64,000 bases of DNA from positions 248,001 through 312,000 of the forward strand of contig CBFFRQ010000053.1 of assembly GCA_965644315.1 (NCBI GenBank). Direction: 5' to 3'. The notes under the pieces are model-generated. The model made no database searches and had not been told where the DNA came from. It worked only from the letters and a program-made list of their open reading frames with translations. Source of the DNA: Caecitellus pseudoparvulus. Lineage: Eukaryota > Bigyra: Bicosoecida. The position numbers were made by a program, and so were the translations under genes. Shown here piece after piece: positions 28,671 to 38,488 of this stretch; within the stretch, counting starts at the first letter, position 1, and every line of letters begins with the position of its first letter.

Positions 28671-31600
28671 ATGGCAGAGGACCAGTCCGATGACGCCGCT
28701 CAAGGCCATTCATTGAAGCTAGGAGAATGGTGGAGGGATATCGGTCTACAGTCTGCTCCAGACCTTTCGCTGTCAGGGTGGGGAGAGCAACTGCAGGGCG
28801 TGGTGAAGGCCATGGGTGCGGCTTTTGCACACCTGTGACTCAAGTGCAGTCCTGACACTGGCGCCCGCCGCAAGCCCGTGCAGGAGGACAACAGGTGGAA
28901 ATTCTCGCTCGCCTTGCAAAGCTGGAGGCAGGGGTGAGTTGCGGTGACTGGCACCTTGCCCCTCCTTCTGCTGTTCTGAAGCACACTCGCCACCTTCGGT
29001 GCTGGCTTGCGTGCAGCTACGTCTCAACGCCACGGCTGGAGAACAAGCTGCTGCTGCTCTCGAACAACTTGGAATCTTACGAGACAGAGTACGTTCACTT
29101 TGGTGTGGCATGTTGGCGATGCTTTCCTGTGACTGCCAGCCCCTGCCTCACAGGTGAACTCGGCTGCATCAGACGTCAAGGCTGTCAGCGTCACGGCGAC
29201 TGGCTTGCAGGCACAGATCACGGCCCTGCAAGAGGCGAAAGCTGAAGCTCCTGCACCCGCTCCACAAGTTCACGAACGACCGCCTGCACAGTCCCTGTCT
29301 GCCACAGCGGTACAAGGACTCGTCCGGGAGGTGTTGGCGGGTGAGCGCGTCGGCACCGTGGAGGCTGCGTCAGCAGCGACTCGGGCTGCTCTTGAGGCTC
29401 TGACAGCCCACATCCTCGCGGCACAACAGTGGCATGATGATCAAGACTCCCAAGCTGATGGGCTTCATGATGGGGAGGGCCCCATGTCCTGCCAAAGCTT
29501 GTACACGCAAGGGAGCAGGATGGTCACAGGTCTTGCGTGCGCATGCAGCCAACTCTCAGCCGCAGTTCACAACCTCAAGCGCGATCCGAACCCAACTTCT
29601 GCTGTCCAAGATCTCTGCAGAGATGCGGAGACACTCATCGTTGAAGCGGACCAGGCGATGGAAACTGCACAGAGCATGGCAGCCACATTGCTGCAAAGCT
29701 TGGTGCAACATGCTGCCCGGTCGTCCCAAGCGGGTCCAGTACCAGAAGTCAGGGAGCCGGCACAGCCAGCGGTGCCTCAAATCGACTTGTCCGACACCAC
29801 TGCAGCCATCCAGTCTGTTCACAAACAAGCCTCTGAAAACGGAGTGTACACGGCGCAGACGGCAGCAGCGCTCAAGGAGCTGGAGCAAGAGCTGGGCAGC
29901 AGCGTGGCAGAGCAGCGCGCAGCCCTTCAACGCCTTGAGTCTGAGGGCTCTGAGGAAAGGCAAAACATTTTGAAAAGTATCGATCAAGCTCGCTCAGACC
30001 TGCAGAGCTCGGTGGGCGACTTGGAGCGGGAGCTTGCTCGTGTGGCCGAGCTGGCCACCGCAGCGTGGAACCGCGAGCCCACGACCTCAGCTTCAGTCGC
30101 GCCCGAGCCTACTCCGCTACAGCAACCCTCTGTTCCTGAGCTGAAGCAACCTGCTCCTGAGGAAGACAAAGGGCATCAACTCGCTGAAGTTGAACAGGAA
30201 CTGCGACACCTCAACACTTCCGTCGCAGCTTTGCAGCAGCGACTTGGCACCCTGGCCCCACGGGCGGCCCTGTTCAACGTCAGTGAAGACGTCAGGAAAG
30301 TGAAGGAGTCCTTGCAGCAACTGTGCTCATTGGAGGAAGTGCGTGGACTGACAAGTAGAGTGGACGCGCTGGAGGCCAGGCCCGAGGCACCCTGCATGGA
30401 AGACTTGGAGGGCATGTTTGTTTCGAAGCCTGAAGAGGACCGCGCCCTTGAAGCGGCTTTCAAGCGCTTGCTACAAGAACAATTCCCAGATGCAGGCATC
30501 AGCTTGTCGGCGCACGAGGAAGTAGCGCTGGGACAAGGCGAAGCGCGGCTTCCTTCAGTTAGGCGCTCTGCCAGCACCTCCCGGGGCGGCAGTCGACCTC
30601 GAACAGCCCAGGAAGAGCAAAACGCAAAGCATTCAGCAATGCCCAATCCGGAAGTGTCACAAGCTCCCGTAGCGCTTCATGCCTCGGTACAGGGGGCCCC
30701 TCAGCAGCACCAACATCAACCCAGCCAACCAACGCAGGCTGCGAGCTCGCTCATCGAAGCTCTACCTGACAGCCTGAGCAGGTCCAAAGCAAAAGGGAGT
30801 GTAGACGCAGCTGTGCAGTCTGCAGCCGCGTTCTTGGCGAAGTCCATGCAGCGGGAGGTGGAAGTCGTCCAGGATGTGGAGAGAGCGACTGCTCCGCTCA
30901 CCGACGGTGCAGAACACCCCCCTCCCACTCAGCCCTTGACTCCAGCCGAGTTTTTGAATGCGCAACCCCCGCTCCCCCCCAGTCGAGGTGCGAGCACCTT
31001 GCTCCTGGAAAAGACTGGTCACGCGGCAGACAAAGCCCGTCGCGCAGCTCAGACGGTGTGCCGCAGCATCAAGAACATCCCCGCTGTCGCCCTGGCCAAA
31101 GCTTGCCGACGTTTTGGTCGTGCGATGACCTCAGAGGTGTCGGAGCTGCTTGAAATCGCCGGCTTGCGCCAAGACGAAACGGATGACGCGATGTCACGCA
31201 AGGTTGAGGTTGCCGAACACCGAGACGAGCCTGAAGCCGCGACGTCCCTTGGTCGAGTGAAGTGCGTGGCATGCGACAGGCCCACGCGTGCAATGCCTGG
31301 GCCAGCCTTCCCTCGACCTCTTCCAGACGAGCTGACTCGCAAACAACGGGCAGCATCTCTAACCCAAGACGCCGGGTGGCTGCGCACCGCTGGGGAACTG
31401 CCCGGCCTTATCTCCGGTCCAGGTGCGAGCAGCAAAGGCGGCGGCTTTCGCAACGACCCATCCCCGTACATCATGCAGGGCTCTCTACCTGGGGAGCAGC
31501 TCCCTGGGCCGCAGAGCAGTGACTCGGCTGAGCTCGTTCAGCGCTACAAAACCGCCGTCGCGTTGCGGGGCGGGCGGCTGATGCCATTGGGAGTGGGAGC

Positions 31601-32030
31601 TGCTGGGAGCGCCGCCACCTCCGGAAAGATGCCCCCTGGCCCTATCAGGCGCATGTCCACGGCACCAGGGCAGCTGGGCATGACCGCGTCCCAGGCATCC
31701 TCTGCGTTGAAGCACGGATGGGAACCTCGCGTGCAGGGTGTAACAGTAGCTGCTGGCGTTAAGCCTGGCGTTGGAGGCTACCGCCCGCTCATGCCTGAAG
31801 ATGCCCCAGAGGGTAATGGAGACTCGGAGCGGAGCGAAGCCCAGCCTACGAGGGTTGAAGGAGGAGGCACGCCGGTCCCAGTTCTGCTCGTTGTGCACGG
31901 GGATGCTGCCCGGCAAGCGGAGGCTGCGATGCAACCTCATCGCACGAAGGGGCCAGAACGACGGGTGGCATCTGAAGTAGCACGAGCAAACCCGCTGGCC
32001 GAGGCCTCTGGCTGGTCCGTGGATCACTGA
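28671..32030 (+). CDS. Long coiled-coil protein with a QRICH2-like (DUF4795-like) patch
   Basis: Four exons, 28671-28815, 28884-28933, 29017-29088 and 29154-32030, give about 1047 residues. The three introns (68, 83 and 65 nt; donors GTGCGG, GTGAGT, GTACGT; all CAG acceptors) splice short exons into one heptad-patterned chain: VEILARLAKLEAG, then LRLNATAGEQAAAALEQL, then VNSAASDVKAV. Coiled coil or helical repeats continue to about residue 600. Near 792-800 a CxxC motif with KCVACDRPTRAMPGP recalls the CxxCDR signature I associate with the DUF4795 domain of QRICH2, a sperm-flagellum protein, and related algal flagellar proteins. The C-terminus is Gly/Pro-rich and disordered. I infer a cilium-associated structural protein. 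The BART gene follows on the same strand 270 bases later. Confidence 0.62.
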
Positions 32031-32300
32031 CCGTAGACCTTGCAAGACGAATGCAGCCAAGATGATCCGGCCAGGGGGGGCGTCGTACAAGCTCGCTGTG
32101 GGGCAGACCTACAGCACATGCAACACAATCAAGCACATGGACCAGTCATTGCGTAGCCTGTTCGCCACCTGCGTCTCGTCCCCTCTCGCAGACGATCTCG
32201 CCACACATAGGCGCTTGCCCCTTGCAACACGACATCTCAGCTCGACCGTTCGCCGTGGCTCGCGCACAAGTCGCCGCCACCAACCCAACACCTAGAGACC

Positions 32301-32986
32301 ATGGCAGCAACGTCCGAAGGTCACGAGGCTGCGATGCAGAGAGTGCGAGCGCAACTCCGTTGGCTCGCAGCAACTGCTGTGCGGAAATTGCTTGCTTCGC
32401 TGCTTGGCGCAGATCAAGGACTTCTGCTTTGAGTCCTCGGGGTTCACTGACACGTTCACAGAATGGTCCAAGGAAAACGCGCACCGTATCGATCTCAGCA
32501 TGAAGGCGACAGAGCACCACCTGGACTACACTGCCATGCACCAAGAGGTAGGTGCTCTGTAGTCTCCGCAGCTGAGGGCTGGCTCATGAGCGACCACTTG
32601 CTCTGTGCGATGCCGCGCAGTTCGTGGAGGTGTTTGAAAAGCGCCTTGAAGACAGAGTGATGGAGGAGGGCATTTCAGTGGAAGACTTCTTCTTGTGGCT
32701 GAAGCACGACTTGGAAGAGGATCCGGTGTCCAACAACTCTTTTGTGGTGCGGCTGCGAGCTGTCGACGCACACTGCCTGGCCCTTGCGCACTGAGCGCAT
32801 GAATCCCTGCAGGTTGACCTGTTGCTGGCCATGTCTGACTTCGGCATCTTCATGCAGATGATGCGGAGGGCTGCCAAGGATGCGGCAGAGGCCGCTGCCG
32901 CGGCAGGCGCTAGCGAGGGCAAGGGAGGCGAGGCCTCCGACGAGCCGCCATCAGCCACTGAAGCAGCTTCTGAGTCCAAAAAGTAG
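32301..32986 (+). CDS. ARL2BP/CFAP36-like BART-domain protein
   Basis: Four exons, 32301-32342, 32413-32547, 32621-32746 and 32813-32986, give 158 residues, close to ARL2BP (about 160). Introns are 70, 73 and 66 nt. The spliced product shows the BART fold: IKDFCFESSGFTDTF, then HHLDYTAMHQE joined to FVEVFEKRLEDRVMEEG, and VDLLLAMSDFGIFMQMM, which matches the LLLxxxDFxxFKEMM block of the family. ARL2BP binds ARL2/ARL3 GTPases and CFAP36 is ciliary; length favours ARL2BP. The tail after the domain is Ala/Glu-rich and ends in Lys-Lys. The protein cannot be read from any single open frame, so it would be missed by frame-based prediction. It lies 10 kb from PDE6D, another ARL2/ARL3 partner, and converges on the P450-lipoxygenase gene. 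Confidence 0.72.
32380..32391 (-). promoter_or_regulatory. Inverted motif copy GCAATTTCCGCA in the first intron of the BART gene
   Basis: Minus-strand match identical to the RPS3 copy, 79 bases after the predicted ATG and within intron 1. Like the RPS3 copy it is inverted relative to its gene. Confidence 0.3.
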
Positions 32987-33273
32987 CAAAGCTGGTCTAT
33001 TGTGGTCCTCATGAGCCATGTGCACGCTTGGTGCCAGTGGCCTTCACCAGTCGGTACAGGTTTGAACCCTGTGCCCGGTACTGAGGAAGCACGGCCGGGG
33101 ACCAGCCCAATGCAGAGCGTCGCGTAGCATGCTGGGAGTGGGGGCAAGTTGCCTGCATTGGCAGGGGGCCGGGCAGCGATGTGTCTACGCCTTGAGGCCA
33201 ATCCGGGCTCCCTTGCGACGCCAACACAGGCGGTGGTGTTGCAGCTTGTCGGCTGCATTGCGGTATCAGGGCT

Positions 33274-36200
33274 TCAAATACTCACTGCGCTGGACATGAA
33301 CTTCGGGTTCACGCTGTTGCATGGGAATCTGCGCGGCCTGCCATCGTTGGGCTCCACCAGCTCGTCTGCCGCCAAGTCCCGGCCAGGCAAAGGCAACAGT
33401 GGGATGGTGTCTCGCTGCGCGAGCGCATTCTGCGCATCGATTGCGTTCGAGAGCCTGCACAGATCCTCGCGGAACGTGTGCCACGCTGCTTTGCTCTCGC
33501 GCAATTGGGTCTTCGTTCCCGTGAGCAAGTGGTCAAAGTTGGCCATGAGCATGGGCTGGGCTTTTGCCGTGATCATGGCAATGCCGTTCATCTGGAAAGC
33601 AGTCTGCAGGCCGGCGAGGTTGCTGTGCTTGGGGTCATACGGCTCCAACTTGGATGCCGCCCAGCCCGCATCAGAGACGTAAGCAGACACCCGCCCAAAC
33701 TGCAGGTGGGAGGCAGTGACCTTCACAATGATGGTCGACAGCACTGTCACCAAGCTGGCACAGTCATGAATGTGGGGGAGCATGGTGCGGCTAAAGGCGT
33801 GCAAGCCATCGTCGAAGGCGTGCAGGTCGTCGTCCGCAAGCACCCTCATGCGGCACTCGTCACCTCGGCCGTAGTACGCCGCAACGTACTCAGACACAAA
33901 GTTGTGCACGATGCGGTCAAAGCGCCGGGTATCAGCACCCCAAGGGTACAACCACTCTGGCACGTCATCCATGCCTCGTGCAGCGATCTGGGCTGTCGCA
34001 TTGGCGAACACGACATTCTCGTACGAGTATCGGAAGGCCTGCTTCATTCCATTCCAGGACAGCGCAACAGCCCTGTGCAGCATGCCGTTGCGAGAGAGCA
34101 GCGTGGCGATGGAGCCCTTGTTGATCCACACTGTCTTGTACGTAAACGGGGTCAACAGGCGCCGCAGGGGGTGGGTTGTCGGCAAGTTTTCCCTGGTCGC
34201 CGTCACCGCCGCGTTGGACAGGGTAGCATGCAAGCCCACCAAGTGATCGCGCAGGGTCACACCAACGACCAAGCTCGACCTCCACACAAACTTGGCACGG
34301 TCCCACTCCAGCCCATCACGCGGGTTGAACCAGGCCCCTGCAGCGAGGCTTTCCGCGTTGGGAGCTGCGTTCCAGACGATGCCCACGACATCACCATTGT
34401 CGTCGAAGAAGGCTGCAGCGCCATAGCGCTCGAACGTGCCCCGTGTCTCCAGCCCAGACATCCAAGTGAAGTCTGAGACAAACTCGCAACCAGTCAAATC
34501 GCCTGGCGCCCCAGGCAGGGAGCCCCACTGCTTGCGCTGCGCAGGTGTGAGCCGGGTGATGGCATGGGCGCCCATGCCCACGAAGGCGATCTTGGCCACA
34601 GCATCATCGGTCAGCATCGTGGGCCAAGGCATCAGTGTTGGGGGGAGGCGAGTCTTGGCACGTGTGGAAGCGTCCAGCATGGACACGCTCTCGGCCGCGT
34701 CAGCGAAGGCCAGGTGCAAGTCAGCCTCTTGGGCATCCCCGAAGATGAGCGTGCTACGCAGCAGCTGCTGTGCAAAGTCCCCGAAGCCTTCTGAAAAGCT
34801 GCTCGAGCTGGCCCCAGCGTCCTCGTCCTCGATGGGGATTGGGACACCGAACACCGTCACCTGCTTCTTCAAGCGCCGGTGCCATCGGGGCCTGGGCACA
34901 ACACTGCCATTTGGCGTCGGGCCTTGGGCGTCCAGCACTCCCTTGGAGAGGGCTTGGTACAGCAGTTTGGCATTCAGGTCAAGCTTGTGAAACTTGGAGT
35001 TCAGGGCTGGGGAGCAGGAGTCAGCTGGCAGTGGCTTGGCTTCCTGTCGGGAGACCGGGAAGATGCCGTTGGGGCACGTAAAGTCTGCGGGCGCATCAAC
35101 GCCGCCAAGGGGGTCGATGTTGGCTGTTCCCCAGTTGCACAGGGGCATGTTCTCCAAGAAGCTCACACCCAGCCACAAACCAAGGCTTGCCACCATAACA
35201 GCAGCAGCGCCTGCAAGTATTGTCCAGCACGAACAGTCCGCGCGGAGACGACGGAACCTTCGAGACCGAGTTGGCGTCATCTGAACACTGACTTGTGCGT
35301 GGCCAGGCTTCCACAGGATGCGGCCGCCAGCCAAGATTCTCTGTGACGCAATGTTTGTTTGCTGCATCAAGTCGTCCATCACGGGGATGGCATGAATGAC
35401 TGCGGGGATGTACAGGATGCTGTCACCCAGCCTGGACAGCAGGTGGAAGGCTTGTCCGCTCGCAAGGTAGTTCGGCCAGAACAAATCAGCCACGCCCCAG
35501 AACCCTCCAATGAAGCCCAGCCAGAGGGCGAAGCCTTCAAAAGTCGGTGGCATCGCTCGCTGCAGGGGCCGAGGCATGCAGCCACGGCAGCGGTCCCACT
35601 GGCGCTCCGCATAGGCCTGGCGGGAATCATCGCCTCCGGCTTCGTCTGCGATGACTGGATCATCATACCCCTTGCACCACCAAAACCAAGCTACAGTGTA
35701 CATGACACACGCAGCTGCAGGCATGTAGTACATGGACGCGAACAGCTGTAGGTTGAAGTGGGGGTCAACGGCATGAGCATACTGAATCAGCAGCGTCACG
35801 AAGCCAAAGCTGGCCCAAATCGGCCACTCAGAAAGGGGTGCTGCATGCTTCATGACGGTACCGTCTTGTAAGGCGCCGCCTTGCACGACCAGCGGGCTGC
35901 CACTGCCCGATCGCAAATCAGAGTCAGCGTCGACGGGGGCAGAGCGCTCTGACTTCCTGCGACGCCCAGCGCCCCGCCCAGGAGATCTTGAAGGGCTAGA
36001 GTCGCTCATCGATGGCATGGTCTCGACACTGCGCTTGGTTGTAACGTGGGCCTGCGCAGCAAGAAGGCGCCGGCGCTGGCCCCAATACTGCACCGCCTGC
36101 AGGAAGATGCGGGCGTAGAACACTGCCGCCAGATTCTGCAGGTGGTAGAAGAAGACAGACTCATTGCCCAGAAAGTTCCACACGATTCCATTCATCCCTT

Positions 36201-37863
36201 GTGCTGCCAAGTACCCGACGTAGTTGCCAGTTGCAGGGCCAAATGTGCGGGTGCCCTGCAAACAACAGGTCACCACGGAAAGCCACGCAATGCAAGCAAA
36301 GCAGGCGCCCGTCCAGACCAACCAGCCAAAGTTGTCCATCACAGGGATATGGCTGAAATTATAGTCACCGTCTGGCGTCAGGGACCCATCGGGGAGGTAC
36401 CCAGGGGGCAGTTGAGGGGCAAAGGTATCCAGCAGAGTCATGACAGTTGCCTTGGACAGCTCACGCCCAGGGCAGCCACGAGTGGCCATGGAGGTGTTCA
36501 ATGAGCCCCCCGCCCACGCAGCCTCGGGGCCATTCCATGTCAAAATGTCTCCCTGCGTGTCCCGCGTTGGGTCAAACTCGCCTGCACGCTGCGCGCTGTT
36601 GCCAGGTCCACCGAAGACGACCTTGTCTTGGTTCGCGGTGCCAATAAAGTACACGATGGGCGTACCCGCCGGGTACGTCACCGTTGTCGGGGACCCGAAC
36701 CAGTTTGGGAACGACGCGTGGAAAGGGGTGTCACGCACAGTGCTGAACCAGGTCACCGCAGGGTTCACTCGAGCACTCTCCAAAAGGTATGCAGGCTTGT
36801 TTGCGTTCCACAGTGGCATGTGATACCGCACGTCTGATCTCACACGCTTGAACAGGGCACTTGCCAGGGAGGATGAGCCCAGGAGGCCGGCGAACAAGAA
36901 GCCGTCCGACAGCTGCCGCAAGAAGTCTTTCACGGCGCCGTCCACGGCGGCGGGAGGGAGGGGGCTCCCGAACGCCTGTACATAAGCATCCTGGAAGACG
37001 CCTTTTGCTCGCTGCCCTACGGGGGATTGAGTGACCAGTTCAGTCGTCAGCTTGCGGATGTCACGGACGGCACCCAGCCCTGCCATCTCAGTCAGCGGCC
37101 ACAGGGACGCATCCAGGACGCACGCTCCAGGGGCCTTGTCCATGTACGGCGCGATGGCATCCACTTGCTCCTGTGTCAGTGCAAGTTCAAACATGCGCTC
37201 GAAGACTGTGGCCACAAGGGTCTTCTTCCAAGCTACATCCATCAGCTTGTCGGCCTGTTCAGCTTGCCCCAGCGCGTAGAGCTTCTCCGCCTGCTTCCGC
37301 AGGTCTTCCTGGGCTGGGAGCATACTGAGCTTAAATCCGCGCGGCGTGACTTGCAAACCCTTCACAAGCTTGGAAATGGTGGAACGAATGCGCGTGTGAT
37401 TGGCACCGTTGGGCACGAAAATCAAGGTATCAGAGGGCAGGCAGCCAGGCGAAGGCTGGAAAGCCCCGAGCAGCCACTGGCGCTGCTGCTGAGATGCCAT
37501 GACGGCCGTGACATCCTCATGCCGAGTCAAGGCGACACCGTGAAAGAACGGCACCATATCTCCGTTGATGCTCTGCAGACGCTGCATGACGCGAACCTGG
37601 TCACTCTCATCAGCCACGAAGACCGGCATGAACAGCAGGAAGCCAGAGAGGGCCCCGACCACCTTCTCAATGGGTGAAAATGGGAAGGCTTTCATCCAGG
37701 GGTTCTTCGCGATGGTGATGTGGATGTCTCCGTGCAGTGCAAGGAGCTGCGTGCGCCCCGAGTCGGAGCTTAGCAGTCCAGCATAGAGACACAGCACCAG
37801 CACGATGCACCAGCACAGGGAAAACTTGTTCAGCACCCGATTGGGGTGCCATTCCTTCCCCAT
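33274..37863 (-). CDS. CYP74-like cytochrome P450 - multi-pass membrane region - lipoxygenase fusion
   Basis: A single intron-free frame of 1529 residues. Residues 1-495 form a P450 of CYP74 style (plant allene oxide synthase and hydroperoxide lyase): two N-terminal hydrophobic stretches, an ESAR (ExxR) K-helix at 362-365, PAGTPIVYFIGTANQD, the WNGPE motif at 443-447 that recalls CYP74 WSNGPET, and the heme cysteine in TRGCPGREL at 464. About five to seven membrane segments follow between 505 and 915. From about 1000 a lipoxygenase domain appears: LTDDAVAKIAFVGMGAHAITRL, His1207-x4-His1212, THPLRRLLTPFTYKTVWIN, His1386 and the terminal SAVSI with the C-terminal isoleucine that ligates iron. 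I infer an enzyme that forms a fatty-acid hydroperoxide and rearranges or cleaves it. The helix with the third and fourth metal ligands is shorter than usual, so activity needs proof. Confidence 0.82.
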   Translation of the reverse strand: MGKEWHPNRVLNKFSLCWCIVLVLCLYAGLLSSDSGRTQLLALHGDIHITIAKNPWMKAFPFSPIEKVVGALSGFLLFMPVFVADESDQVRVMQRLQSINGDMVPFFHGVALTRHEDVTAVMASQQQRQWLLGAFQPSPGCLPSDTLIFVPNGANHTRIRSTISKLVKGLQVTPRGFKLSMLPAQEDLRKQAEKLYALGQAEQADKLMDVAWKKTLVATVFERMFELALTQEQVDAIAPYMDKAPGACVLDASLWPLTEMAGLGAVRDIRKLTTELVTQSPVGQRAKGVFQDAYVQAFGSPLPPAAVDGAVKDFLRQLSDGFLFAGLLGSSSLASALFKRVRSDVRYHMPLWNANKPAYLLESARVNPAVTWFSTVRDTPFHASFPNWFGSPTTVTYPAGTPIVYFIGTANQDKVVFGGPGNSAQRAGEFDPTRDTQGDILTWNGPEAAWAGGSLNTSMATRGCPGRELSKATVMTLLDTFAPQLPPGYLPDGSLTPDGDYNFSHIPVMDNFGWLVWTGACFACIAWLSVVTCCLQGTRTFGPATGNYVGYLAAQGMNGIVWNFLGNESVFFYHLQNLAAVFYARIFLQAVQYWGQRRRLLAAQAHVTTKRSVETMPSMSDSSPSRSPGRGAGRRRKSERSAPVDADSDLRSGSGSPLVVQGGALQDGTVMKHAAPLSEWPIWASFGFVTLLIQYAHAVDPHFNLQLFASMYYMPAAACVMYTVAWFWWCKGYDDPVIADEAGGDDSRQAYAERQWDRCRGCMPRPLQRAMPPTFEGFALWLGFIGGFWGVADLFWPNYLASGQAFHLLSRLGDSILYIPAVIHAIPVMDDLMQQTNIASQRILAGGRILWKPGHAQVSVQMTPTRSRRFRRLRADCSCWTILAGAAAVMVASLGLWLGVSFLENMPLCNWGTANIDPLGGVDAPADFTCPNGIFPVSRQEAKPLPADSCSPALNSKFHKLDLNAKLLYQALSKGVLDAQGPTPNGSVVPRPRWHRRLKKQVTVFGVPIPIEDEDAGASSSSFSEGFGDFAQQLLRSTLIFGDAQEADLHLAFADAAESVSMLDASTRAKTRLPPTLMPWPTMLTDDAVAKIAFVGMGAHAITRLTPAQRKQWGSLPGAPGDLTGCEFVSDFTWMSGLETRGTFERYGAAAFFDDNGDVVGIVWNAAPNAESLAAGAWFNPRDGLEWDRAKFVWRSSLVVGVTLRDHLVGLHATLSNAAVTATRENLPTTHPLRRLLTPFTYKTVWINKGSIATLLSRNGMLHRAVALSWNGMKQAFRYSYENVVFANATAQIAARGMDDVPEWLYPWGADTRRFDRIVHNFVSEYVAAYYGRGDECRMRVLADDDLHAFDDGLHAFSRTMLPHIHDCASLVTVLSTIIVKVTASHLQFGRVSAYVSDAGWAASKLEPYDPKHSNLAGLQTAFQMNGIAMITAKAQPMLMANFDHLLTGTKTQLRESKAAWHTFREDLCRLSNAIDAQNALAQRDTIPLLPLPGRDLAADELVEPNDGRPRRFPCNSVNPKFMSSAVSI

Positions 37864-38488
37864 CCTTCACGTGCCTGCGTGGGTTTGCGAGGGAGTATCA
37901 AGGGCTGCTTCGCCGCGTAGTAGTGTAGGCGTACGGACATCCGGCTTCGGCAAAGACAAGGCTGGCGGAGCCGGCGAGGGCCCCGGCTGGCCATTCATGA
38001 GGAGGGACATGCAGTGCGACCACGTGGTTCAATGACATTGCAAGACCAGGGACACGCTGGGGCACGTTCACGAGGCCAGTGCCCGTCCGATGCGGAGCAA
38101 GCACAACAAGCGGCCGCCGGCGTGGTGGCCAACCGTGAAACCACCTGCTCTTTCGGCACTCAACACATGCCTACAGAGAGGAGGGGGCGGTGCATTGCGG
38201 CAAAAACAACGCACCTTCAGGGAGAAGTGCAACACGGGGAGCACCTTTGCAAAAGGTGCTTGAACAAGGGAGAAGGCCACGCTCTCGACGCGCGGACGGT
38301 GCAGGTCGCTCAGCGACACAAGCAGACTTCAAATGTCGGCCAATGCAGGCCCACAGGTGGAAGGTTGAGGATAGGCACGCACGCATGGCTCTTAAACCAT
38401 GGCATGCGAAGTGGTGAGAATGAGAAGTACCGCCCTGCAGGCACTGTGCGGCCCGCGTGCGCAGGACAACCCCGCGCCTGCGATGGTG
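37864..38488. other. Intergenic region, 625 bases, upstream of the P450-lipoxygenase gene
   Basis: Separates two minus-strand genes and should contain the P450-lipoxygenase promoter. I recognise no gene, repeat or copy of the 12-base motif in it. Confidence 0.45.

Noticed and set aside
33050-33070. tRNA T-arm-like hairpin ACAGG-TTTGAAC-CCTGT
   Set aside because: The loop differs from the standard T-loop on both strands and I found no matching acceptor or anticodon arm. It may be a 3'-end hairpin between convergent genes.
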